NCBI GenBank assembly: GCA_003852805.1
Contig: RDDY01000258.1
Span: forward strand, 1-11,633
Reading direction: 5' to 3'
From: Chryseobacterium sp.
GTDB lineage: Bacteria > Bacteroidota > Bacteroidia > Flavobacteriales > Weeksellaceae
DNA: 11,633 nt
The notes beneath the pieces are model-generated. The model searched no databases and was not told where the DNA came from. It worked only from the letters and a program-made list of their open reading frames with translations. A program made the translations under genes and the position numbers. This document shows positions 1-6,253 of this stretch, in pieces. Positions within the stretch are counted from its first letter, which is position 1, and each line of letters opens with the position of its first letter.

Positions 1-426
1 CCTTTCACCTTTGAATATTCGACGCTTGCCCAAGTGGTTCCCACGGATCGAAACTGTTGGTTTGGTCTCAATTATAAAGGAATGAAGGCAACCGTCTTCA
101 TCAGCCACTATCCGCTGACGAACAATTTGGTAGAACACATCAAAGACGCCGAGAAGTTGGTATACGAGCATACGGTGAAAGCCTCGGCCATCGAGACCAA
201 GAGTTTCAGCTATTCCGACAAAAAAGTATACGGAAATTTTTACCGCCTGCAAGGTCATTCCGCGTCCAATGTCCAGTTCTACATCACCGACAGTACGCGC
301 AATTTCATCAGCGGAAATCTTTATTTCAAAGCTCGGCCGCAGCCTGATTCTTTGGCGCCGGCGGTACAATATATAGAGAATGACATTCGGCATTTGATAG
401 AAACCTTCGAATGGAAGAAACAGTAA
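1..426 (+). CDS. gldD: GldD-family gliding-motility lipoprotein, 3' end only
   Basis: The frame is open from base 1, so the signal peptide and N-terminal part lie outside the window; 141 residues are visible. Family recognition rests on the C-terminal pattern of GldD: a Y-P-F/T-F-E-Y segment at the left edge, a W-x-G/N-x-x-Y-K-G stretch, KAS-x-I-E, then QFYITDSTRNFISG and LYFKARPQPDSLAP, ending in LIETFEWKK. GldD is an outer-envelope lipoprotein first found as needed for gliding and type IX secretion in Flavobacterium. Homologues also occur in non-gliding Bacteroidales, where the role is less clear. A GTG at 34 is only an internal codon. The next gene starts 16 bases after the stop, so the two are probably co-transcribed. 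I infer, but cannot see, that gldE lies upstream, as is common in this phylum. Confidence 0.85.
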   Translation, partial: PFTFEYSTLAQVVPTDRNCWFGLNYKGMKATVFISHYPLTNNLVEHIKDAEKLVYEHTVKASAIETKSFSYSDKKVYGNFYRLQGHSASNVQFYITDSTRNFISGNLYFKARPQPDSLAPAVQYIENDIRHLIETFEWKKQ

Positions 427-442
427 AACTTGATTTTTAACT

Positions 443-1363
443 ATGAAATTACTGACAGTAGGAACAGTAGCCTTCGACGCGATTGAAACCCCTTTCGGGA
501 AGACGGATAAGATCTTGGGAGGCGCAGCTACTTATATAGGAATTGCCGCAGCGGCACTGGACGCCGAAGTGCATTTGGTCTCCGTGGTGGGCGGAGATTT
601 CCCGAAAGATTATCTGCGCATGATGAACGAGCGCGGAATACGGACCGAAGGTATTGAGGTGATAGAGGACGGCAAAACCTTTTTTTGGTCCGGGCGTTAT
701 CACAATGACCTCAACTCCCGCGACACGCTGGTGACAGAGCTTAATGTCTTGGAGAACTTTGAGCCCAAAGTCCCCGAAGCGGCGGCCGATGCCGAGGTCT
801 TGATGTTGGGTAACCTGCATCCGGCCGTACAGTTGAGCGTTTTGTCTCAAATGAAAAAACGCCCGCAGTTGGTCATTTTGGACACCATGAATTTCTGGAT
901 GGATCTGACCTGGGATTTGCTGATGGAAGTGATTGCCAAGACAGATGTGATCACCATCAACGACGAAGAAGCGCGTCAGCTCTCCGGCGAATACTCACTG
1001 GTTAAAGCAGCGAAAAAGATTCACACGTTGGGCCCGAAGTACGTAATCATCAAAAAAGGCGAACACGGCGCGCTGTTGTTTCACGACGGAAAGATCTTTG
1101 CAATTCCGGCCATGCCGTTGGAAGAAGTGTTTGATCCTACCGGTGCCGGAGATACCTTTGCAGGCGGATTTGCGGCGCAATTGGTGCGCAGCGGCAGACC
1201 GGATTTTGAGAGCATGAAGACCGCTCTGCTCGTGGGCAGCGCAATGGCGTCGTTCACCGTAGAGAAGTTCGGTACCGAGCGCTTGTTGGAAACTACGCCC
1301 GAATTGTTGAGAGAACGCATCGCCGCGTTTCGGGAATTGACCGCTTTCGAAGCTGAGATCTGA
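443..1363 (+). CDS. PfkB-family sugar or nucleoside kinase
   Basis: This is a cytosolic ribokinase/PfkB-fold kinase of 306 residues, the usual family length. The N-terminal signature appears as a Gly-Gly-Ala substrate-binding motif (GGAATYIGIAAA, near residues 26-37). The C-terminal PfkB signature DPTGAGDTFAGG sits at about residues 231-242: D237 is the expected catalytic base and the GAGD turn forms the anion hole. The sugar acceptor cannot be told from sequence; ribokinase-like, fructokinase-like and nucleoside-kinase-like members share these motifs. It starts 16 bases after gldD, most likely within the same transcript, and is followed by a 97-base AT-rich gap holding the promoter of the SurA-like gene. 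Family assignment is firm; substrate and pathway are unknown. Confidence 0.9.
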   Translation: MKLLTVGTVAFDAIETPFGKTDKILGGAATYIGIAAAALDAEVHLVSVVGGDFPKDYLRMMNERGIRTEGIEVIEDGKTFFWSGRYHNDLNSRDTLVTELNVLENFEPKVPEAAADAEVLMLGNLHPAVQLSVLSQMKKRPQLVILDTMNFWMDLTWDLLMEVIAKTDVITINDEEARQLSGEYSLVKAAKKIHTLGPKYVIIKKGEHGALLFHDGKIFAIPAMPLEEVFDPTGAGDTFAGGFAAQLVRSGRPDFESMKTALLVGSAMASFTVEKFGTERLLETTPELLRERIAAFRELTAFEAEI

Positions 1364-1460
1364 TGGGCTGAAAATCGGAACTTTAAGAAATAATTATAAT
1401 AAATTATAGGGCATATCTCGGCCATATCTATAATTTTGCAGCATTCAAAAATCGATTGAA
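1364..1460 (+). other. AT-rich gap between the PfkB kinase and the SurA-like gene
   Basis: No coding potential is seen. It holds an imperfect AT-rich palindrome (TATAAT, two bases, ATTATA at 1395-1408) that has no GC stem and no T-tract, so it is not a convincing terminator. The -7 box of the next gene follows. Confidence 0.5.
1431..1438 (+). promoter_or_regulatory. Bacteroidetes -7 promoter box for the SurA-like gene
   Basis: TAATTTTG matches the Bacteroidetes primary-sigma -7 consensus TAnnTTTG at all six defined positions. It lies 22 bases before the ATG at 1461, predicting a short leader. No TTG -33 element is evident at the usual 17-23 base spacing. Confidence 0.6.
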
Positions 1461-2834
1461 ATGAATATCAAACGCCGATTCTTCGGTATACTTATGGTTT
1501 TTGCGGGCCTTTTTGCAGGTTCGCAAATGCATGCGCAGCAGATTGCGAAGGGTCAATTGGTTGACGGTATCGCAGCCGTGATCGGCAATGAAATCGTGCT
1601 GGAGTCCGATGTGGTCGACCAAGAAAATTATGCGCGCCAGCAAGGGATGCAGACGGGCAGCCGTTGCGAGTTTTTGGAGAATATGATCAGCAGCAAGTTG
1701 CTGTTGTACTACGCCAAGAAAGACACCTTGATTCAGGACAGATCAAAGGAGATCCGCGAGGCCGCCGACCGCAAATACCAAAGTATTCAGGCGTCTTTTC
1801 CTAATGAGCGCGCCATGCTGGACGCCTATAAATTCCGTACATCTTATGAAATGAAGAACGCCATTTCCAAGATCGATACAGAGCAATATTACACGCAGCA
1901 GAAATACGGCCTGATTACGCAAGGCGTAGATGTTACGCCCAACGAGGTTTCTGATTTCTACGCTTTGTACAAAAGCCAATTGCCGCAGATAAACGACGAG
2001 GTTGTACTCAGCCGAATCGTACTGTATCCGCAATTGACCGAAGAACATAAGCAAGACATTATAAACCGTCTGAAGAAGATAAAGCAAGACATACTGAACG
2101 GTGAAAGCTTTGAAAGCCAAGCCCGCATCTATTCCGAGGACGAAGGTTCTGCTGCCAACGGAGGTCTTTACCGCAATGTTCCCCGCGGCCAGATGGTGAA
2201 GCCGTTTGAAGCGGCTGCACTCAATCTGCAAGAAGATGAAATCTCAGATCCTGTAGAAACCGAATTCGGCTTCCATATCATTCAGCTTTTAAAGAAAAGC
2301 GGAAAGCTTTATGACGCGCGCCATATCCTGATCAAATCAGAGCCGACGGCGGCCGAGCTGGAAACAACCAAGCAGAAACTCAGAGACATAAAGGCGGAAA
2401 TAGAGTCGGGGAAAATCACATTCAAAGAAGCGGCGCACAAGTATTCTGACGATAAAACGACCAAGTTTAACGGCGGCTTGACGAGCGATGAGCGCACGGG
2501 CAGCGACCGCCGGGAGAAACTAGATTTGGAGCCTGTCATCTCTTATCAAATTGCCGGACATAAAAAAGGCGAAATCACCGATCCGTTCGAACATGAGTTG
2601 AACCGCCGCAAAACGGTCGAGATCATCCGCATCGAAGACGAGATTCCCGCGCATCCGTTGGATTTGTCCACAGATTACGAACGCGTGAAAGATTATGCGT
2701 TGAACAAAAAGCGGAACGAGGTTTTGGAAGCGTGGGTAGAACAGCGTCTGCCCGAAACCTTTATCTCGATCGATAAGCGTTATAACGATTGCAACTTCAA
2801 AACAAACTGGAGCAAAGAAGCGCTCTTCAAATAA
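1461..2834 (+). CDS. SurA-like periplasmic peptidyl-prolyl isomerase / chaperone
   Basis: This 457-residue exported protein starts with a signal peptide (KRR, then a hydrophobic core, predicted cleavage after MHA near residue 25). A SurA-type N-terminal chaperone segment follows (VDGIAAVIGNEIVLESDV, about residues 35-52). Two parvulin (PpiC) domains come next. The first, about 180-280, contains the parvulin SEDEGSAANGGLY and FGFHIIQLL motifs. The second, about 285-390, opens with ARHILIK and contains YSDDKTTKFNGG. SurA chaperones unfolded outer-membrane proteins across the periplasm. The two-parvulin architecture and order match E. coli SurA, but Bacteroidetes often carry several such paralogues, so the symbol is withheld. 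The gene has its own -7 box and ends 9 bases before a strong terminator, so it is probably monocistronic. Confidence 0.9.
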   Translation: MNIKRRFFGILMVFAGLFAGSQMHAQQIAKGQLVDGIAAVIGNEIVLESDVVDQENYARQQGMQTGSRCEFLENMISSKLLLYYAKKDTLIQDRSKEIREAADRKYQSIQASFPNERAMLDAYKFRTSYEMKNAISKIDTEQYYTQQKYGLITQGVDVTPNEVSDFYALYKSQLPQINDEVVLSRIVLYPQLTEEHKQDIINRLKKIKQDILNGESFESQARIYSEDEGSAANGGLYRNVPRGQMVKPFEAAALNLQEDEISDPVETEFGFHIIQLLKKSGKLYDARHILIKSEPTAAELETTKQKLRDIKAEIESGKITFKEAAHKYSDDKTTKFNGGLTSDERTGSDRREKLDLEPVISYQIAGHKKGEITDPFEHELNRRKTVEIIRIEDEIPAHPLDLSTDYERVKDYALNKKRNEVLEAWVEQRLPETFISIDKRYNDCNFKTNWSKEALFK

Positions 2835-2842
2835 CTTATATC

Positions 2843-2867
2843 AAGCCATCGGAGACGATGGCTTTTT
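2843..2867 (+). terminator. Intrinsic terminator 1 after the SurA-like gene
   Basis: A perfect 9-bp stem, AAGCCATCG (2843-2851) with CGATGGCTT (2856-2864), is closed by a GAGA tetraloop of the GNRA class. A T-rich tract runs directly out of the 3' arm. Confidence 0.85.
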
Positions 2868-2872
2868 CTTTG

Positions 2873-2908
2873 CCTCTGCGCCAAAACCGGAATCGCAGAG
2901 GTTTTTTT
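2873..2908 (+). terminator. Intrinsic terminator 2, in tandem with the first
   Basis: The stem is CCTCTGCG (2873-2880) with CGCAGAGG (2894-2901), 8 bp, around a 13-base loop, followed by seven T residues at 2902-2908. It lies only a few bases beyond the first terminator. Its T-tract runs into the candidate -7 box of the next gene. Confidence 0.75.
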
Positions 2909-2915
2909 ATCTTTA
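2908..2915 (+). promoter_or_regulatory. Candidate -7 box for the flavoprotein gene (imperfect)
   Basis: TATCTTTA matches TAnnTTTG at five of six defined positions and is placed 18 bases before the ATG at 2934. Two terminators precede the gene, so it needs its own promoter; this is the best candidate in the gap. Confidence 0.45.
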
Positions 2916-2933
2916 GGCAAATTATAAAAAACG

Positions 2934-3869
2934 ATGAACAGAATTACCGATTTGTTCCGGATAAAATATCCCATCATCCAAGGCGGAATGATCTGGCACA
3001 GCGGTTGGCGGCTGGCCTCGGCAGTGTCCGATTGCGGCGGTTTGGGTTTGATAGGCGCGGGCAGCATGTATCCTGATGTTTTGCGCGAGCATATACGGAA
3101 ATGCAAGGCCGCAACCGACAAACCTTTCGGCGTAAACGTGCCGATGCTGTATCCCAATTTGGAAGAGATCATCAACATTATTTTGCAAGAAGATGTGAAG
3201 ATTGTTTTCACATCGGCGGGCAACCCCAAGACTTATACATCACAACTGAAAGCAGAAGGCGTGCGCGTGGCGCATGTGGTATCGAGCGTAAAGTTTGCCG
3301 TTAAATGCCAAGAGGCAGGCGTAGATGCGGTGGTGGCAGAAGGCTTTGAGGCAGGCGGACACAACGGTCGCGAGGAAACCACAACCCTTTGCCTTATCCC
3401 CAACGTGCGCCGTTCCATCGATATACCGTTGATTGCGGCGGGCGGCATAGGCACAGGATCTCAGATGAAAGCAGCCATGCTTTTGGGCGCCGACGGAGTG
3501 CAAATCGGGTCGCGTTTTGCGGCCAGCGAAGAAGCCTCGGGACACGCCGATTGGAAGAATATGATTACGCAGCTAAGCGAAGGCAGTACACACCTGACCT
3601 TGAAAGAACTGGCGCCCGTACGCTTGGTCAAAAACAAATTCTACAACGAGATAGACGCCCTTTACGACAAAGGCCGCGATGCCGAAGCGTTGAAGTTGGC
3701 CTTGGGCCGCGCACGGGCCAAACGCGGCATGTTTGAAGGAGATTTGGAAGAAGGCGAACTGGAAATAGGACAGGTTTCGGCCCTTATTGATGAGGTTCTT
3801 CCTGTGGATAAAATCTTTGAAAAACTCATTCAAGAATACAACTCGTCAAAAGTGGCAGAATTATTGTAA
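2934..3869 (+). CDS. FMN-dependent nitronate monooxygenase / FabK-like enoyl reductase family protein
   Basis: This is a 311-residue TIM-barrel flavoprotein of the 2-nitropropane dioxygenase/FabK family. Visible landmarks are the N-terminal YPIIQGGM (12-19), the GGLGLIG strand near 35-41, the active-site motif EGFEAGGHNG with H143 in the position of the FabK catalytic histidine, the FMN-phosphate motif AAGGIGTG (168-175), and GADGVQIGSRF (185-195). Members either oxidise alkyl nitronates or act as the NADH-dependent enoyl-ACP reductase FabK of type II fatty-acid synthesis. The two activities share this fold and the EAGGH motif, and I cannot separate them from sequence alone. No fatty-acid genes are adjacent, which gives no support to FabK. 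The gene is preceded by two terminators and followed 37 bases later by a small lipoprotein. Confidence 0.85.
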   Translation: MNRITDLFRIKYPIIQGGMIWHSGWRLASAVSDCGGLGLIGAGSMYPDVLREHIRKCKAATDKPFGVNVPMLYPNLEEIINIILQEDVKIVFTSAGNPKTYTSQLKAEGVRVAHVVSSVKFAVKCQEAGVDAVVAEGFEAGGHNGREETTTLCLIPNVRRSIDIPLIAAGGIGTGSQMKAAMLLGADGVQIGSRFAASEEASGHADWKNMITQLSEGSTHLTLKELAPVRLVKNKFYNEIDALYDKGRDAEALKLALGRARAKRGMFEGDLEEGELEIGQVSALIDEVLPVDKIFEKLIQEYNSSKVAELL

Positions 3870-3872
3870 TTA

Positions 3873-3902
3873 CTTGGTCAATAATAAACATTAAAGACCA
3901 AG
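3873..3902. repeat. Inverted repeat in the gap before the small lipoprotein
   Basis: CTTGGTC (3873-3879) and GACCAAG (3896-3902) are perfect 7-bp complements separated by 16 AT-rich bases. No T-tract follows, so it is a poor terminator. It could be a protein-binding site or a weak mRNA structure just before the start codon at 3907. Confidence 0.4.
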
Positions 3903-3906
3903 AATT

Positions 3907-4071
3907 ATGAAAAAGTATGCGTTATTCAGTTTGTTGGCGGCAGTGTCATTGATGATGACAAGTTGTGAGGCCATCGGCGATATCTTCAAAGCCGGAATGT
4001 GGTGGGGGATTATTGTAGTGGTTGGCGTAATTGCGCTGATTATATGGCTGCTGAGCCGTGCAGTAAAATAG
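3907..4071 (+). CDS. Small 54-residue lipoprotein with one membrane segment
   Basis: The protein begins MKKYALFSLLAAVSLMMTSC: a short basic start, a hydrophobic core and a lipobox ending in C20, the expected lipidated cysteine. The mature part is only about 35 residues: CEAIGDIFKAG, then a hydrophobic stretch (about residues 31-49, MWWGIIVVVGVIALIIWLL) and a short basic tail (SRAVK). Tiny Bacteroidetes proteins of this shape (lipobox, then an I-G-x-I-F-K-A-G-M-W-like segment, then a membrane helix) are, to my recollection, widespread and often carry an unsupported 'phosphatidate cytidylyltransferase' label; nothing here supports that enzyme. The function is unknown. It may be co-transcribed with the flavoprotein 37 bases upstream and is closed by a strong bidirectional terminator. 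Confidence 0.7.
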   Translation: MKKYALFSLLAAVSLMMTSCEAIGDIFKAGMWWGIIVVVGVIALIIWLLSRAVK

Positions 4072-4092
4072 AAACGCAACGGCGCCAAAAAT

Positions 4093-4122
4093 AAAAGGAG
4101 CAATTTTAATTGCTCCTTTTTT
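4093..4122. terminator. Bidirectional intrinsic terminator between convergent genes
   Basis: GGAGCAATT (4097-4105) and AATTGCTCC (4108-4116) form a near-perfect palindrome. It is flanked by AAAA on the left (4093-4096) and six T residues on the right (4117-4122). It therefore works as a stem plus U-tract for both the plus-strand lipoprotein and the minus-strand rhodanese, whose stop codon is at 4124-4126. Confidence 0.85.
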
Positions 4123-4123
4123 G

Positions 4124-4411
4124 TTATTGTATATCTTCCAGCGCTTGCCGAACGTCCTCATAACCACCGCCGTTGTAGACATCTGTCATTCCTTCCTTGC
4201 CGAAGTATTCCACTGCCTTGCCCGAGCGGCCGCCTGAACGGCAGAAAAATATCTTGGTTCCTTTCAGGTTGGTCACTTCTTGTTTGCGGTCTTCCAGTTC
4301 GCCCAGCGGAATGTTCATGGCATCTTCAATCTTGCCATCCATTTCCAGTTCCATGGGTTCGCGCACATCTATCAGGTGGTAGTTTCCTGCCTTCAGAATA
4401 TCGTGTAGCAT
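4124..4411 (-). CDS. Single-domain rhodanese-like sulfurtransferase
   Basis: This is a 95-residue stand-alone rhodanese domain with no signal peptide, so it is probably cytosolic. It shows the N-terminal LIDVREPMELEMDGKIEDAMNIP pattern (the DVRE-x-x-E and A-x-NIP motifs of the fold) and the active-site loop CRSGGRSG with catalytic C57. The six-residue loop after the cysteine is typical of sulfurtransferase rhodaneses rather than Cdc25-type phosphatases. Such proteins carry persulfide sulfur in cyanide detoxification, thiolation or redox signalling; the acceptor is unknown. Its start lies 14 bases after the stop of the acid phosphatase, so the two likely form one operon. A weaker -7-like TACTTTTA (minus strand, 4433-4440) could give it an extra promoter. 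Confidence 0.9.
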   Translation of the reverse strand: MLHDILKAGNYHLIDVREPMELEMDGKIEDAMNIPLGELEDRKQEVTNLKGTKIFFCRSGGRSGKAVEYFGKEGMTDVYNGGGYEDVRQALEDIQ

Positions 4412-4425
4412 AATCGGTATGAATT

Positions 4426-5253
4426 TTAATTTAAAAGTACAGATTTTTTCGGGACGGAATAAGAATTCAGACTGCGAATTTTTACTTCTCTGCGGTTGGT
4501 TTTTCCGGGGTTCTGCTTCATCAGCGCACTTTCCCAGTCTCCGTACATCGGGTTGGGCAGGATGATGAACTTGCTGCCGAACAGGTAAGCGTTTTCTTTC
4601 ACCACTTGCACTGCGGGTTTACTGCCGTTCTCGTAATAGAACATATCGGAGAAATCGCTGAGGTTGTCGCCGAAGAACAAGACTATATCGTATTTTTCCG
4701 ATAGTTGACGACGACGCTCCTTCTTGCTGCTTGTCGTCGTTTTTAAGATCAGGTGCTCGTTATCGGCAAAGGGGAAATGCTTGTTTTGCAAATTGCGGAG
4801 TGTGGCACTGCGCTCAGATTCATTACGATTGGAAACGTAGAAAATCTCAACGCCGTTATTTTTTGCGAAGTTCAAGAAATCCAATGCGCCGGGGATGGGT
4901 TCTGCGATGGCCAAGGCGGTCCACTTTTCCCATTCGTTTTGGTCGAAGCTGCGGCCGCTCAAGATTTCGTGCGCCTCATACGGAGAATTGTCCAGCACGG
5001 TTTCATCTATGTCCAGTACCACAGCGCGTGGCTTGGTCAGCGGTTCTTGGGTAATGATTTGTGCCAGGCGCATTTTTCCTAATTGGTATGCCTGAAGATT
5101 CAGTGCAGCCCATTCGCCCGAAGTCTGCGTCCATGCCGTGGCGTTTATGAGGTCTTTGCCGTCGTTTTCAAACTTTTGCGCGCTCACCGGTGCGGCCGTG
5201 ATGAACGCCAGCGCGCAGAACGTCATTATTTTCTTCATAGAGATTGTTTTCAT
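4426..5253 (-). CDS. Exported HAD-superfamily acid phosphatase / 5'-nucleotidase (e(P4)-like class)
   Basis: Counting from the ATG at 5253, the protein has 275 residues. A signal peptide ends in AAPVSA (cleavage about residue 25). All four HAD motifs follow: DIDETVLDN (D81 nucleophile, D83 acid/base), VSNR (S141), a KK pair near 177-178, and GDNLSDF (D196, D200). The DxDET-x-LDN form is that of class B/C acid phosphatases and the Haemophilus lipoprotein e(P4). These dephosphorylate nucleotides or other phosphomonoesters in the periplasm. Unlike e(P4) there is no lipobox cysteine, so a soluble periplasmic enzyme is inferred. The start is uncertain: ATGs at 5277, 5253 and 5238 are in frame, and the last two both give a good signal peptide. 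The rhodanese follows 14 bases downstream. Confidence 0.85.
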   Translation of the reverse strand: MKTISMKKIMTFCALAFITAAPVSAQKFENDGKDLINATAWTQTSGEWAALNLQAYQLGKMRLAQIITQEPLTKPRAVVLDIDETVLDNSPYEAHEILSGRSFDQNEWEKWTALAIAEPIPGALDFLNFAKNNGVEIFYVSNRNESERSATLRNLQNKHFPFADNEHLILKTTTSSKKERRRQLSEKYDIVLFFGDNLSDFSDMFYYENGSKPAVQVVKENAYLFGSKFIILPNPMYGDWESALMKQNPGKTNRREVKIRSLNSYSVPKKSVLLN

Positions 5254-5281
5254 AAAGGCTTCTTCTTGCCGATTCAAGTTT

Positions 5282-5289
5282 CAAATTTA
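5282..5289 (-). promoter_or_regulatory. -7 promoter box for the phosphatase-rhodanese unit
   Basis: On the minus strand this reads TAAATTTG, a full match to TAnnTTTG. Transcription would start near 5275-5277, at or just before the most upstream ATG (5277). That favours translation from 5253 or 5238 unless the mRNA is leaderless. Confidence 0.6.
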
Positions 5290-5305
5290 CTTAAAAACTA
5301 TGACG

Positions 5306-5313
5306 TAATTTTG
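5306..5313 (+). promoter_or_regulatory. -7 promoter box for queG
   Basis: TAATTTTG is a full match to TAnnTTTG, with only four bases between it and the ATG at 5318. The predicted transcription start falls on or next to the start codon. Confidence 0.6.
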
Positions 5314-5317
5314 CCGC

Positions 5318-6253
5318 ATGAACAGCGCGGAGATTCATACGGCTCTTATCAAGCAGGCGGCGGCGGAGTTCGGCTTCCAATCTTGCGGAATTTCGGAAGC
5401 GGGATTTTTGGAAGAAGAAGCTTTGCCGTTAGAGCGTTGGCTGAAGGCGGGCCGGCACGGCGAGATGGGTTATATGGAGAACTATTTCGACAAAAGGTTG
5501 GATCCGCGTCTGTTGGTTGACGGCGCCAAATCGGTCATATCCTTGTCGTACAATTATTTTCCCGCCGAGTTTCAGCGGCAAGATTCGTTCAAGATTTCAA
5601 AGTACGCCTACGGCAAAGACTACCACGATATCATCAAGGAAATCCTGCGCGATATGGTCGCACGGTTGCAGGAACAAATCGGCGAGTTTTCATTTAGAAT
5701 CTTTGTGGATTCTGCGCCGGTCTTGGAGCGCGCGTGGGCGAAGAAATCGGGCATCGGTTGGGTGGGGAAAAACGCAAATATATTAACCAAAAAACACGGT
5801 TCCTTTTTTTTCTTGGCCGAGATTATTTGCGATTTGGAATTGATTGCCGATAGACCTACCACAGACCACTGCGGCAGTTGCCGTCGCTGTATCGACGCAT
5901 GCCCGACAGGAGCCATTGTGAACGAGCGCGTGGTGGACGGCAGCAAATGCATCTCTTACGCGACCATTGAATTGAAAAACGAGATTCCCGATTTTTTCAA
6001 CGGTAAAATGCAAGATTGGATTTTCGGCTGCGACATTTGCCAAGATGTCTGCCCGTGGAATCGGTTCTCCGCGCCGCACTCCCAGTCGGCATTTGCGCCC
6101 AATGATCCCGTTCGGCAATATTCAAAAACCGAATGGAAAGAAATTACGCAAGAAATCTTCTCAGAGATTTTCCGCAAATCTCCGGTAAAGCGCACCAAGT
6201 TTGCCGGCTTGTTGAGAAACATCCGTTTCAATATGCCGGACGGAACCGACTAA
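5318..6253 (+). CDS. queG: Epoxyqueuosine reductase QueG
   Basis: QueG catalyses the last step of queuosine synthesis, reducing epoxyqueuosine to queuosine in the wobble position of GUN-anticodon tRNAs, using a cobalamin cofactor and two [4Fe-4S] clusters. The 311-residue protein starts with the family pattern ([12 protein letters not shown], then [12 protein letters not shown]). The catalytic-site stretch [13 protein letters not shown] has D131 as the likely catalytic acid, followed by [10 protein letters not shown]. Eight cluster cysteines are present: C185, C188, C191, C195 ([12 protein letters not shown]) and C211, C238, C241, C245 ([11 protein letters not shown]). The length fits short QueG forms that lack the C-terminal HEAT repeats. 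No queuosine genes are adjacent. Its stop overlaps that of the convergent FrnE-like gene. Confidence 0.93.
   Translation: MNSAEIHTALIKQAAAEFGFQSCGISEAGFLEEEALPLERWLKAGRHGEMGYMENYFDKRLDPRLLVDGAKSVISLSYNYFPAEFQRQDSFKISKYAYGKDYHDIIKEILRDMVARLQEQIGEFSFRIFVDSAPVLERAWAKKSGIGWVGKNANILTKKHGSFFFLAEIICDLELIADRPTTDHCGSCRRCIDACPTGAIVNERVVDGSKCISYATIELKNEIPDFFNGKMQDWIFGCDICQDVCPWNRFSAPHSQSAFAPNDPVRQYSKTEWKEITQEIFSEIFRKSPVKRTKFAGLLRNIRFNMPDGTD

Noticed and set aside
1395..1408. AT-rich palindrome as a terminator after the PfkB gene
   Set aside because: The stem is only six A-T pairs with a two-base loop and no T-tract.
3907..4071. Labelling the 54-residue protein as phosphatidate cytidylyltransferase
   Set aside because: The real enzyme is a large polytopic membrane protein; this peptide has one helix and none of its motifs.
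3946..4182. Minus-strand frames over the small lipoprotein
   Set aside because: They read through the bidirectional terminator and the rhodanese 3' end; the plus-strand frame has a proper lipobox and membrane helix.
5083..5520. 145-codon plus-strand frame across the divergent promoter region
   Set aside because: It overlaps both the phosphatase signal-peptide region and the start of queG, in the wrong frame, and covers both -7 boxes; it shows no family features.
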